DNA of 64,000 bases, from positions 248,001 to 312,000 of the forward strand of contig NZ_FMAD01000005.1 of assembly GCF_900094595.1 (NCBI RefSeq). Reading direction: 5' to 3'. The translations under genes were made by a program, and so were the position numbers. This DNA is from Cupriavidus alkaliphilus. Its GTDB lineage: Bacteria; Pseudomonadota; Gammaproteobacteria; Burkholderiales; Burkholderiaceae. Numbering within the stretch: position 1 is the stretch's first letter; every line of letters begins with the position of its first letter. The notes below the pieces were generated by a model. It had not been told where the DNA came from. It made no database searches and saw only the letters and a program-made list of their open reading frames with translations. Positions 1-8,236 of this stretch are shown here, piece by piece.

Positions 1-1
1 C

Positions 2-1414
2 CGCGCCATCCTGAACGGCGCCGCGCTGCGCGCCGTGGGCTACACCAGGGACACGCCCAACCCGCCGGGCGGCGAGATCGTGCGCGATGCGCGCGGCAAC
101 CCCACCGGCCTGCTGCTGGCCAAGCCCAATGCGACCATCCTGTACGCGACGCTGGCAAAGGGCCCGAAGCTGCCGCCGGAATACCAGAAGAACTCGACCC
201 GCCATTTCATGCGCGAGGTGAACCGGCTTGGCGTCACCGGGGTGATCGATGCGGGTGGCGGGTACCAGAACTACCCCGAGGACTACAGCATCATCGAGGA
301 ACTGCACAAGGAAGGCCAGTTGACGGTGCGGCTCGCCTACAACCTGTTCACGCAGAAGCCCAAGGAAGAGCTCAACGACTTCAAGACCTGGACCTCCAAG
401 GTCCGGCCCGGCCAGGGCGACGACCTCTATCGCCACAATGGCGCCGGCGAGATGCTGGTCTACACCGCCGCCGACTTCGAGGACTTCCGCGTCGAGCGAC
501 CCGACATGGCGCCGTCGATGGAGGCCGACCTGGAGCCGGTGATCCGCCTGCTGGCGGAAAAGCGCTGGCCGTGGCGGCTGCATGCCACCTATGACCAGAC
601 CATCTCGCGCGCGCTCGACGTCTACGAGAAGGTCGCCAAGGAGATCCCGTTCGATGGCCTGAACTGGTTCTTCGACCACGCCGAGACCATCTCCGACCGC
701 AATATCGACCGCATTGCCGCGCTGGGTGGCGGCATTGCCGTGCAGCACCGCATGGCGTACCAGGGCGAGTACTTCGTCGAGCGCTACGGCGCGCGCGCGG
801 CCGAAGCGACGCCGCCGGTGAAGAAGATGCTGGAGAAAGGCGTCAAGGTCGGCGCCGGCACCGATGCCACGCGCGTGGCCTCGTACAACCCGTGGGTGTC
901 GCTGTACTGGCTGACCACCGGCAAGACCGTGGGCGGCATGTCGATGTACCCGCAGGCCAACCTGCTCGACCGCGAGACCGCGCTGCGGCTGTGGACCGAG
1001 GCCAATACCTGGTTCTCGTCCGAAGTGGGCAAGAAGGGCCAGATCAAGGTGGGCCAGCTCGCCGACCTGGCGGTGCTGTCGGCGGATTACTTCAGCGTGC
1101 CGGGCGACGAAATCCAGGACATCGCCTCGGTGCTGACCCTGCTCGGCGGCAAGGTGGTCTATGGCGACGGCGACTTCAGCAAGCTGTCGCCGCAGCTGCC
1201 GCCGCCGATGCCGGACTGGTCGCCGGTGCGCCATGTGGGCGGCTACCAGCCGCGGCCGCAGGCACGCACACTGGCGATGAACACCGCGTGTGGCTGCGCC
1301 AGCAGTTGCGGCGTGCACGGGCACGCGCATGCCAGGGCCTGGACCTCCAGTGTGCCAACCTCGGACGAAAGCACGTTCTGGGGCGCGCTCGGCTGCTCGT
1401 GCTGGGCGTTCTGA
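2..1414 (+). CDS. Amidohydrolase family 3 (YtcJ-like), 5'-truncated, with Cys/His-rich C-terminal tail
   Basis: The frame is open from base 2, so the N-terminal part lies outside the window; the GTG at 35 is internal. About 470 residues are visible. The segment around TRDTPNPPGGEIVRDARGNP is the hallmark of YtcJ-type amidohydrolases (Amidohydro_3), metal-dependent hydrolases of amide or related bonds. Further family segments are RLHATYDQT, a FDHAE motif and GAGTDATR near the end of the barrel. Unusually, the last 45 or so residues contain CGCASSC, a GHAHA stretch and a terminal GCSCWAF, which looks like a metal-binding or modified tail added to the enzyme. The DoxX gene follows 42 bp downstream and is probably co-transcribed. 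Substrate unknown. Confidence 0.85.
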   Translation, partial: RAILNGAALRAVGYTRDTPNPPGGEIVRDARGNPTGLLLAKPNATILYATLAKGPKLPPEYQKNSTRHFMREVNRLGVTGVIDAGGGYQNYPEDYSIIEELHKEGQLTVRLAYNLFTQKPKEELNDFKTWTSKVRPGQGDDLYRHNGAGEMLVYTAADFEDFRVERPDMAPSMEADLEPVIRLLAEKRWPWRLHATYDQTISRALDVYEKVAKEIPFDGLNWFFDHAETISDRNIDRIAALGGGIAVQHRMAYQGEYFVERYGARAAEATPPVKKMLEKGVKVGAGTDATRVASYNPWVSLYWLTTGKTVGGMSMYPQANLLDRETALRLWTEANTWFSSEVGKKGQIKVGQLADLAVLSADYFSVPGDEIQDIASVLTLLGGKVVYGDGDFSKLSPQLPPPMPDWSPVRHVGGYQPRPQARTLAMNTACGCASSCGVHGHAHARAWTSSVPTSDESTFWGALGCSCWAF

Positions 1415-1456
1415 TCCCGGACCTCACTTGCCCACACCCCGACAGGAAGACCGGCC

Positions 1457-1921
1457 ATGCCCGACCCGACTACCACGCTGACGCCGGCTGCCTGCGGCGA
1501 TTCCCCCCACCGGTTGCCGCGCTGGCTGCACTGGCTGGCGCTGTTGCTGCTGTGCGCGGCCTACCTGCAGGGCGGCCTGGTCAAGCTGACGGACTTTGGC
1601 GGCGCGGTCGCGGAGATGCAGCACTTCGGCCTGTCGCCGGCGGTGCCGATGGCGCTTGCCACCATCGTGCTGGAGCTGGGCGCCTGCGCCATGATCCTGC
1701 TCGGCTGGCGCCGCTGGCTGGGAGCCCTGGCGCTGGCGGCGTTCACGCTGGCCGCGACCTTCGTCGCCAACCGCTTCTGGCAGGCGCCGCCCGAGGCCAG
1801 GTTCATGATGGCCAATGCCTTCTTCGAACACCTGGGACTGGTGGGCGGCTTCCTGCTGGTGGCCTGGCATGACCTGCGCGAACGCGCACGGCGCACGCAA
1901 GCTGCGCAAACCAAACGGTGA
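1457..1921 (+). CDS. DoxX family membrane protein
   Basis: A 154-residue inner-membrane protein with about four predicted hydrophobic helices (roughly residues 22-42, 62-82, 85-105, 115-137). It has the DoxX-type opening LHWLALLLLCAAYLQGGLVKL, in which a small-residue helix is followed by GxxKL. DoxX proteins are membrane components linked to quinone or thiol redox chemistry, often beside oxidoreductases or peptide-modifying systems; the precise role here is unknown. The stop codon overlaps the possible GTG start of the next gene, which suggests translational coupling with the MFS exporter. Confidence 0.8.
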   Translation: MPDPTTTLTPAACGDSPHRLPRWLHWLALLLLCAAYLQGGLVKLTDFGGAVAEMQHFGLSPAVPMALATIVLELGACAMILLGWRRWLGALALAAFTLAATFVANRFWQAPPEARFMMANAFFEHLGLVGGFLLVAWHDLRERARRTQAAQTKR

Positions 1922-1926
1922 CCCGC

Positions 1927-3558
1927 ATGGCCGAACAAGCAGTGCGCCCCGCGCCCTCGCCCGCCAACGGCGGCACCTTCGCGCCGCTGGCGCAGGCCAC
2001 CTTCGCGGTGCTGTGGGCCGCGACCATCCTCGGCAATATCGGCAGCTTCATGCGCGACGTGGCCAGCGCGTGGCTGGCCACCGACCTGTCCACCTCCCCC
2101 GCCGCGGTCGCCACGATCCAGGCCGCGGCCACGCTGCCGGTGTTCCTGCTGGCGATTCCGGCCGGCGTGCTGTCCGACATCCTCGATCGCCGGCGCTTCC
2201 TGATCGCGGTGCAGGTGGGCCTGGCCATGGTCAGCGGCACGCTGATGGTGCTGGCCTGGCGCCAGGCGCTGACGATCGAGATCCTGATCGGCATGGCCTT
2301 CCTCGGCGGCATCGGCGCGGCGATGATGGGGCCCACCTGGCAATCGATCGTGCCGGAACTGGTGCCGCAGCAAGAGCTGAAGCGCGCGGTCGCGCTCAAT
2401 GCGCTCGGCGTCAACATCGCGCGCGCGATCGGCCCTGCCGCCGGCGGCCTGCTGCTGGCGGCGTTCGGCGCCGCCACGACCTATGGCGTGGACCTGGTCA
2501 GCTATGTCTTCGTGATCGCCGCGCTGCTGTGGTGGAAACGCCCGCAGCGCCCCGCCGATCCGCTGCGCGAGCATTTCCTGGGCGCGTTCCGCGCGGGGCT
2601 GCGCTTTACCCGCGCGCATAGCAAGCTGCATGTGGTGCTGGCGCGCGCGGCGGTGCATTTCGCCTTCGGCAGCAGCATCTGGGCCTTGTTGCCGCTGGTG
2701 GCGAAGCAGCTGCTGCACGGTGGCGCCAGCCTCTATGGCGTGCTGCTGGGCGCGGTCGGCCTCGGCGCCATCCTCGGCGCGCTGGTGATGCCGCGGCTGC
2801 AGCGGCGCCTCGATGCCGACGGCATGGTGCTGCTGTCGGCCATCGTCACCGCGGTGGTGATGGCGGCGCTGTGCATCGCGCCGCCGGTGTGGCTGGCGCT
2901 GCCGCTGCTGCTTTTTCTCGGCGCCGCGTGGATCACCGCGCTGACCACGCTGGGCGGCGTGGCGCAGGCGATCCTGCCCAACTGGGTGCGCGGGCGCGCG
3001 CTGGCGGTCTACCAGATGGTGTTCAACGGCGCGATGGCTGCCGGCAGCCTGGTGTGGGGCTTCGTGGCGCAGGCGCTGGGCATCTCCGGCGGGCTGCTGG
3101 TCGCCGCCGGCGGCTTGCTGGCGGCGGCGCTGCTGCTGCACCGGCTGCGGCTGCCGCGCGGCGAGGAAGACCTTGGCCCCGCCCGGCACTGGCCTGAGCC
3201 CGAAGGCGCCGACGAGATCGCGCATGACCGCGGACCGGTGATGGTGCTGATCGAGTATTGCGTCCGTGCCGACGACCGCGATGCCTTCCTGCGCGCGGTG
3301 CACCAGCTCTCGGAAGAACGGCTGCGCGACGGCGCCTTCAACTGGGGCGTGATGGAAGACCCCGCCGATCCGGAACTGCTGACCGAGTGGTTCCTGGTCG
3401 AGTCCTGGGCCGAGCACCTGCGCCAGCACCGGCGCGTGCCGCACGCCGATGCCGACCTGCAGCGCGAAATCACGCGCTTCCACGCCCGCGAAACGCCGCC
3501 GCGCGTGCGGCACCTGCTCGGCGTCGGGATGCCGGAAGCGCCGACAGCGCCGCACTGA
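1927..3558 (+). CDS. MFS transporter (MFS_3/EntS type) with C-terminal soluble domain
   Basis: About 543 residues. Residues 1-400 form a 12-helix major facilitator of the MFS_3 type (enterobactin-exporter-like), with the conserved cytoplasmic loop GVLSDILDRRR after helix 2. About 120 hydrophilic residues follow, including MVLIEYCVRADDRDAFLRAV and EWFLVESWAEHLRQH, which resemble a monooxygenase-like (ABM) ferredoxin fold; such tails occur in this MFS subfamily. A GTG at 1918 overlapping the DoxX stop is an alternative start; I chose the ATG at 1927. Likely a drug or metabolite exporter in one transcript with DoxX, XapX and possibly the porin. Substrate unknown. Confidence 0.85.
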   Translation: MAEQAVRPAPSPANGGTFAPLAQATFAVLWAATILGNIGSFMRDVASAWLATDLSTSPAAVATIQAAATLPVFLLAIPAGVLSDILDRRRFLIAVQVGLAMVSGTLMVLAWRQALTIEILIGMAFLGGIGAAMMGPTWQSIVPELVPQQELKRAVALNALGVNIARAIGPAAGGLLLAAFGAATTYGVDLVSYVFVIAALLWWKRPQRPADPLREHFLGAFRAGLRFTRAHSKLHVVLARAAVHFAFGSSIWALLPLVAKQLLHGGASLYGVLLGAVGLGAILGALVMPRLQRRLDADGMVLLSAIVTAVVMAALCIAPPVWLALPLLLFLGAAWITALTTLGGVAQAILPNWVRGRALAVYQMVFNGAMAAGSLVWGFVAQALGISGGLLVAAGGLLAAALLLHRLRLPRGEEDLGPARHWPEPEGADEIAHDRGPVMVLIEYCVRADDRDAFLRAVHQLSEERLRDGAFNWGVMEDPADPELLTEWFLVESWAEHLRQHRRVPHADADLQREITRFHARETPPRVRHLLGVGMPEAPTAPH

Positions 3559-3583
3559 CCTGCCAACCTCACTGGGAATCCCC

Positions 3584-3862
3584 ATGAAGCTCTACCTTGT
3601 CTCCCTGGCCGCCGGCATCCTTGTCGGCGTCATCTACGCGCTGATGCAGGTCCGTTCACCTGCCCCGCCGGTGGTGGCGCTGGTCGGCCTGCTCGGCATG
3701 CTGATCGGCGAACAGGTGGTACCGCCGATCAAGCGCATGCTGGCCGGCGAACCGGTGACCGCCGCGTGGTTCCACGCCGAGTGCATGCCCAAGATCACCG
3801 GTACCCCCGGCCCGACGTTGAACGCCGCCAGCAAGACGCCCGCCGACGATGCCACGCACTAG
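3584..3862 (+). CDS. XapX domain protein
   Basis: A 92-residue protein with two N-terminal hydrophobic helices. The opening MKLYLVSLAAGILVGVIYAL and the following PAPPVVALVGLLGMLIGEQ match the short XapX domain, a two-helix membrane module of unknown function often found beside permeases. I chose the ATG at 3584 because the domain begins there, although the frame is open further upstream. The last 14 bp overlap the start of the porin gene, so the two are likely translationally coupled. The hydrophilic tail after residue 55 is not conserved in any family I recognise. Confidence 0.8.
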   Translation: MKLYLVSLAAGILVGVIYALMQVRSPAPPVVALVGLLGMLIGEQVVPPIKRMLAGEPVTAAWFHAECMPKITGTPGPTLNAASKTPADDATH

Positions 3863-4955
3863 CCCGGCCGTCCGCGCGCTGCTGGGTGTGTGCTGCGCAA
3901 TGCTGTGGGCGCCTGCGCTGGCGACGGGCAGCGTCACCGTCTACGGCCGCCTGAACACGTCGATCGAGTACAGTCACGCCAGCACCGCGACCGACGGCAC
4001 CGGGTCCGGCAGTGTGGTGCGCCTGAACAACAACCGCTCGGTATTCGGCCTGCGCGGCGAAGAAGACCTGGGCGGCGCGCTCAAGGCCGTGTGGCAGGTC
4101 GAAAGCGCGCTGTCGCTGGATTCCGGCCAGGGCCAGATCGCCAGCCGCAATTCGCGCATCGGCCTGCAGGGCGGCCATGGCCTGCTGTTCCTGGGTCACT
4201 GGCACACGCCCTACACCGAGGCCACCATGGGCTACGACCCGTACTACCCGACCACCGCCGGCTATATGGCGCTGATGGGCAACGGCTCGGCCTCGAGCAC
4301 TGACAATGTCGAGAACACCAGCGCGTTCGACCGGCGCCAGAAGAACATCGTGCAGTACCGCTCGCCGCGCTGGGCCGGCGTCAGCCTGTGGCTGGGCTGG
4401 GGCCTGCCCGAGGAGAAGGCCACCGTCGCGCGCAATCCCGCGCTGTACTCGGTGGCGGCGGTCTATGAGCGCGGCCCGCTCAACGCGACGCTGGCCTGGG
4501 AGCGCCACCAGCACTACCAGGCCGCCGGCCGCAACGACGACGCGCTCAAGGCCGGCCTGGCGTGGCAGCTGCTGCCCGGCACCCGTCTTGCCGGGGTGGT
4601 CGAACACCTGCACTACCGCACCGATACCGGCGACCTGCAGCGCAACGCCTACTATGTCTCGCTGGTGCAGCAGGTAGGGGCCGGCAGCGTGCGCGTCGGC
4701 GTGGCCTACGCGGCCAACGGCACCGGATCGTCGACGGACACCATCGGCTTCTTCCGAAGCGGCGCGCAGACCCACGCCACGCAGTTCACGGTCGGCTACG
4801 ACTATCCGCTGTCGCGGCGCACCGCGCTGTATGCCTACTACAGCCGCATCGACAATGCGGCCAACGCGGTCTACGACTTCGCCATCAACGACCTCGGCAT
4901 CCACGCCGGCGCCGATCCGCAGACGTTTGCGCTGGGGTTGCGGCACACCTTCTAG
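3849..4955 (+). CDS. Gram-negative general porin (OmpC/Porin_4 type)
   Basis: A 368-residue outer-membrane protein. A signal peptide (hydrophobic residues about 8-25, cleavage near PALATGS) precedes SVTVYGRLNTSIEYS, the classic first strand of betaproteobacterial trimeric porins. The family segment GLRGEEDLGGALKAVWQVES follows, and the protein ends in an aromatic residue (GLRHTF), the outer-membrane insertion signal. It is predicted to form a 16-strand diffusion channel. The start overlaps the XapX gene by 14 bp. In this operon it may give the outer-membrane route for the substrates of the MFS or amidohydrolase, but that is inference. Confidence 0.9.
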   Translation: MPRTSPAVRALLGVCCAMLWAPALATGSVTVYGRLNTSIEYSHASTATDGTGSGSVVRLNNNRSVFGLRGEEDLGGALKAVWQVESALSLDSGQGQIASRNSRIGLQGGHGLLFLGHWHTPYTEATMGYDPYYPTTAGYMALMGNGSASSTDNVENTSAFDRRQKNIVQYRSPRWAGVSLWLGWGLPEEKATVARNPALYSVAAVYERGPLNATLAWERHQHYQAAGRNDDALKAGLAWQLLPGTRLAGVVEHLHYRTDTGDLQRNAYYVSLVQQVGAGSVRVGVAYAANGTGSSTDTIGFFRSGAQTHATQFTVGYDYPLSRRTALYAYYSRIDNAANAVYDFAINDLGIHAGADPQTFALGLRHTF

Positions 4956-5022
4956 TGCCGCCAACGCAGCAAGGGGGCGTGCGTGACCCCTGCCACCGCG
5001 CACGCCTGTTCAAGGAGTTCGC

Positions 5023-5406
5023 GTGAATGCCACGCCCGTGATTGCCATCGTCGACGACGACGCTGCCGTGCGGCGCGCCATGGGACGGCTGCTGCGCGCC
5101 TTCGACCTGGCCGTGGAGCTCTACCCGGGCGCGGCGGAGCTGCTGGAATCGCCGTCGCTCGACCGCATTGCCTGCGTGATCGCGGACGTGAAGATGCCGG
5201 GCATGGATGGCTTTGCGCTCAGCGCCGCGCTGCGCGCGCGCGGCCTGCGCATGCCGGTGATCTTCATGACGGCCTTCGACAAGCAGGGATATGAAGCGCG
5301 CGCGCAGGCGGCGGGGGGCGCGTGCTTTATCGGCAAGCCGTTCGAGGATACCGAGATCGTCCGGTGCATCGAACGGGCACTGGGGCTGCCGGGCAACACG
5401 CGGTAG
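5023..5406 (+). CDS. Stand-alone response-regulator receiver domain (FixJ-like)
   Basis: A 127-residue protein that is a receiver domain only, with no DNA-binding domain. Visible residues are the acidic pocket D11-D13 in IVDDD, the phosphoacceptor D55 in VIADVKMPGMDG, T83 in FMTAFD and K105 in GKPFE. All catalytic features are intact, so it should be phosphorylatable. The GTG start is set by an AAGGAG ribosome-binding site at 5012-5017. It resembles the N-terminal half of FixJ/TtrR-type regulators. No histidine kinase is adjacent. It could be a single-domain regulator or the surviving part of a longer regulator; the stop at 5404-5406 is followed by gene debris. Confidence 0.8.
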   Translation: MNATPVIAIVDDDAAVRRAMGRLLRAFDLAVELYPGAAELLESPSLDRIACVIADVKMPGMDGFALSAALRARGLRMPVIFMTAFDKQGYEARAQAAGGACFIGKPFEDTEIVRCIERALGLPGNTR

Positions 5407-5490
5407 GCGGGCCGCGGTTCCATAGCTTGCCGGGAAAGACCCGATCACGCCATCGTCACCCTCAGAAGAAATGCCGGATTCCGAGCCTGA

Positions 5491-5637
5491 GCACACCACG
5501 ACGAGATCATCGATGCGATCGCGCGCCACGATGCCGAGGCCGCGGCGGAGATCGTCCGGTCCCATATGGACCTGTCGCGCAGGCGCATGACGGAATATGT
5601 CGCGCCGGTGCGCGTGGAGGTTCCGATCGTGCTTTAG
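5491..5637 (+). pseudogene. Remnant of a GntR/FadR-type regulator (FCD domain C-terminus)
   Basis: Read in the frame ending with the TAG at 5635-5637, this stretch gives about 48 residues. They include HDEIIDAIARHDAEAAAEIV and SHMDLSRRRM, the pattern of the last helices of FCD ligand-binding domains (H-x-x-I-x-x-A-I-x-x-x-D-x-x-A-A, then a histidine). The frame is closed by a TGA at 5488-5490 and has no start codon or HTH upstream, so only the 3' end of a FadR-family repressor gene survives. The neighbouring receiver gene is unrelated in family. This points to an old deletion or rearrangement at this place. Confidence 0.7.
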
Positions 5638-5782
5638 CGAGGCGCGTTTGCCAGGCGTTGATGGGGTCGGGCCTGGCGCCCCTGCGCGTCGACCCCGGGC
5701 CAGCTGCCAGCGCGGTCGCGGGCACCGCTAGAATGCACGTAACGGCGCGGCGGTGCGCGCCGGTCTGACTCCAGGAGCCGGC

Positions 5783-6193
5783 ATGGAACCCCTCTCTTTT
5801 GAATTCGTCACCGTCGAGCAAGCCAGGAAGATCCTGGACGGCGAGCCGCCGGTGCAGGCAGCGCCGGACTGGAAGGAGCTGCGGCGCGCGCCGTCGCCGC
5901 AAGATGCGGTGCTGTCGGACGCGGCCATGCGCTGGCTGGTGTCGCTGCCGGCGGAGGCGCGTCCGCTGGTGCTGTGCCGGCGTTACCCGCGCATCGGCAA
6001 CCAGCTGGCGGCGCTGTCCGCCAATCCGGCCGCGCTGCATGCGTTCCTGGTCGAGTTACTGATCGACAAGCGCGGCGGACGGCAGGGGTTCCCGGATGGC
6101 ATCGCGCTGGAACTGTCGCGCTTGCATGAATACATGGTCCGGCAGTTGCCCCGCGCCGACGATGCGCCGGGCTGGCCGGATCTGACGGACTGA
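5783..6193 (+). CDS. Hypothetical protein, 136 aa
   Basis: The ATG at 5783 is preceded by AGGAG at 5773-5777, which decides this start over the upstream in-frame GTG. The product is soluble, leucine- and alanine-rich and mostly helical, with no signal peptide or membrane span. It contains RYPRIGNQLAALS and a central LVSLPAEARPLVLCRRYP stretch. I do not recognise a family. Codon use resembles its neighbours. It is transcribed toward the ThDP enzyme gene, with a hairpin between the two. Confidence 0.65.
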   Translation: MEPLSFEFVTVEQARKILDGEPPVQAAPDWKELRRAPSPQDAVLSDAAMRWLVSLPAEARPLVLCRRYPRIGNQLAALSANPAALHAFLVELLIDKRGGRQGFPDGIALELSRLHEYMVRQLPRADDAPGWPDLTD

Positions 6194-6222
6194 CACGCCG
6201 GCAATTTCCTGTTTGCCGGGAC

Positions 6223-6250
6223 GCGCGGCGGGCGCACCTGCCCGCCGCGC
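6223..6250. terminator. Hairpin between convergent genes
   Basis: A perfect 11-bp stem (6223-6233 with 6240-6250) and a 6-base loop lie between the stop of the 136-aa gene and the stop of the ThDP-enzyme gene. The stem is all G and C. There is no T tract on either side, so termination is plausible but not certain. Confidence 0.45.
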
Positions 6251-6256
6251 CCGCGC

Positions 6257-7873
6257 TCAGATCACCAGTTCGATCACGAACGGCCCCTTGCGCGCGTTGG
6301 CCATGCGGAACAGGTCGGCAAAGCCTTCCATGTCGGTGGCCTGCGCCCCTTCCACGCCCATGCCGCTGGCCAGCTTGACCCAGTCCAGGTCCGGGTTGCC
6401 GATGTCGAGCATGTCGAGCGCGGTCTTGCCGGGGTTGGCGCCGACGCCAGCCAGTTCCCCCAGCAGGATGGCGTACTTGCGGTTGGCCAGCAGCACCACG
6501 GTGACGTCGAGTTGCTCGCGCGCCATGGTCCACAGCGATTGCAGCGTGTACATGGCCGAGCCGTCGGCCTGCAGCGCCACCACGCGCCGGCCCGGCGCCG
6601 CCACGGCCGCGCCGAGCGCCAGCGGCAGGCCCGCGCCGATGGCGCCACCGGTCAGCTGCAGCCAGTCGTGCGGCGCGGCGTGAACCGTGCCGGGATAGAA
6701 GGCGCGGCCGAAGCTGACGCTTTCTTCCACCACGATGGCCTGCTCGGGCAGCAGCGCGGTCAGCGTGCGCGCCACCGCCTCGGAGGTGACCGCGCCGCGC
6801 GCGGGCTCCACCGGCGCGGCGGCGGAGGCGGCGGGCAGCTGCGCGTGGCCCGCGCCCAGTTCATCAGCCAGCCGCGCCAGCGCTTCGGCAAGGTCTTCTT
6901 CCGGGCGCGCCAGCACGTGCACCGCGGCATCCTCCGGATACGGGCGCGGCGACTTGCCCGGGTACGCAAAGAAGGTTACCGGCGCCGGCGCACCCACCAG
7001 GATCACGTTGCGGATGCCGGCCAGCTTGTCGCGCGCGGCATCGCCGGAATACGGTACGCGGTCCACCGCCAGGCGGCCGCGTCCGCGCGCCACGCGCGCG
7101 TTGGACATAGGCGAGATCAGCCGCGCGCCGGTGGCGGCGGCGATACGGTGCGCGTCGGCCAGCGGCGCCTCGCGCAGCGCGCTGCCGGCCAGCACGATCA
7201 GCGTGGGCTGGCCCGAGCGCAGCACGCGCGCGGCCTGCTGCACGGCATCCGGCGAAACCGTGGGCACCGGCAGCGCCGGCAGCGGCGCCGCGACCACACC
7301 GCCCGCATCCCAGCACACGTCGGACGGCAGGATCAGGCTGGCGACGCCGCCCGGCGCGGCACAGGCGGACTGCACCGCCGCCGACGCATCGGCCCCGACC
7401 GAAGCCGCCCGCGTGGCGGTGCGCGTCCATACCGAGACCGGCCGCGCCCAGCCTTCGGTGTCGGCGGTGAGCGACGCGTCCAGCGGCCGGTGGTAGGTGG
7501 CCTGGTCGCCGATGAGGTTGACCACCGGCGTCTGCGCGCGGCGCGCGTTGTGCAGGTTGGCCAGGCCGTTGGCCAGCCCCGGCCCGCAATGCAGCAGCGT
7601 GGCGGCGGGCTTGCCGGCCATGCGCGCATAGCCGTCGGCGGCGCCGGTGACCACGCCCTCGAACAGCCCCAGCACGCAGCGCATGCCGGGAATGCGGTCC
7701 AGCGCCGCGACGAAATGCATCTCGCTGGTGCCGGGGTTGGCAAAGCAGGTGTCCACGCCGTTGGCCAGCAGGGTCTTGACCAGGCTCTCGGCGCCGTTCA
7801 TCGGTTGTGCGTTGTCCATCTGGGGTCCGGTGGTTGGAGGGTTGAGGGTGGGCATAGCTTGCCGGTCAGTCAT
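6257..7873 (-). CDS. Thiamine diphosphate enzyme, acetolactate synthase / benzoylformate decarboxylase-like
   Basis: A 538-residue member of the ThDP family. The N-terminal PYR domain has FANPGTSEMHFVAAL and the catalytic glutamate E72 in GLFEGVV. A central domain spans about 200-330. The C-terminal PP domain carries ADGSAMYTLQSLWTMAREQL, where the first residue of the usual GDGS metal motif is Ala rather than Gly. Such proteins are often annotated as acetolactate synthase large subunit, but no ilvN regulatory gene is nearby and the sequence looks nearer to MdlC-like 2-oxoacid decarboxylases. The ATG at 7873 overlaps the stop of a small upstream ORF (ATGA), supporting this start; M19 is an alternative. 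Substrate uncertain. Confidence 0.8.
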   Translation of the reverse strand: MTDRQAMPTLNPPTTGPQMDNAQPMNGAESLVKTLLANGVDTCFANPGTSEMHFVAALDRIPGMRCVLGLFEGVVTGAADGYARMAGKPAATLLHCGPGLANGLANLHNARRAQTPVVNLIGDQATYHRPLDASLTADTEGWARPVSVWTRTATRAASVGADASAAVQSACAAPGGVASLILPSDVCWDAGGVVAAPLPALPVPTVSPDAVQQAARVLRSGQPTLIVLAGSALREAPLADAHRIAAATGARLISPMSNARVARGRGRLAVDRVPYSGDAARDKLAGIRNVILVGAPAPVTFFAYPGKSPRPYPEDAAVHVLARPEEDLAEALARLADELGAGHAQLPAASAAAPVEPARGAVTSEAVARTLTALLPEQAIVVEESVSFGRAFYPGTVHAAPHDWLQLTGGAIGAGLPLALGAAVAAPGRRVVALQADGSAMYTLQSLWTMAREQLDVTVVLLANRKYAILLGELAGVGANPGKTALDMLDIGNPDLDWVKLASGMGVEGAQATDMEGFADLFRMANARKGPFVIELVI

Positions 7874-8046
7874 GCCGGATGCGGGCGCGCGGCCAGCAGG
7901 TCGAAATCGAGGCAGACGAACTCGGTGGGGAATTCAATGCGGGCGAAATAGGCGATGCGCTCCGCGCCGGTCGCCGTGATCGACGGCACGCAGGCATAGC
8001 GGCGCAGCTCGGCCACCGGCGCGCCGCTGGAGAGGGGATCCGGCAT
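7870..8046 (-). CDS. Small ORF, 58 aa, coupled to the ThDP enzyme
   Basis: An ATG at 8046 opens a 58-codon frame whose TGA (7870-7872) overlaps the ATG of the ThDP enzyme gene in the arrangement ATGA. The product has a balanced composition (RRYACVPSITATGAERIAYF, then FPTEFVCLDFDLLA) that reads like a real protein rather than a shadow frame. There is no clear Shine-Dalgarno sequence and I recognise no family. The overlap suggests translational coupling. It could be a small subunit or leader, or the fragment of a longer gene. Function unknown. Confidence 0.5.
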   Translation of the reverse strand: MPDPLSSGAPVAELRRYACVPSITATGAERIAYFARIEFPTEFVCLDFDLLAARPHPA

Positions 8047-8236
8047 GCGAGGGTTGCCCGGCGGGCAGATTTAGGCACTCGGGGCCGGGGTGCGGGACAG
8101 TATAAAAAGTCTATATAGGTAGGCCACTAGGGTTTACCTTGGGGAGAGGCTGTTGCACGTGCGTGTGCGCGGATTTCATCGCTGCTGATGCGATGCTGTC
8201 GGCTTTTGAACCGTGTGGCTCCGCCCTCCTGGGCGG

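Noticed and set aside
1561..3585. Long - strand frame opposite the MFS and DoxX genes
   Set aside because: Arg/Gln/His-rich shadow with no motif; the + strand proteins are clear family members.
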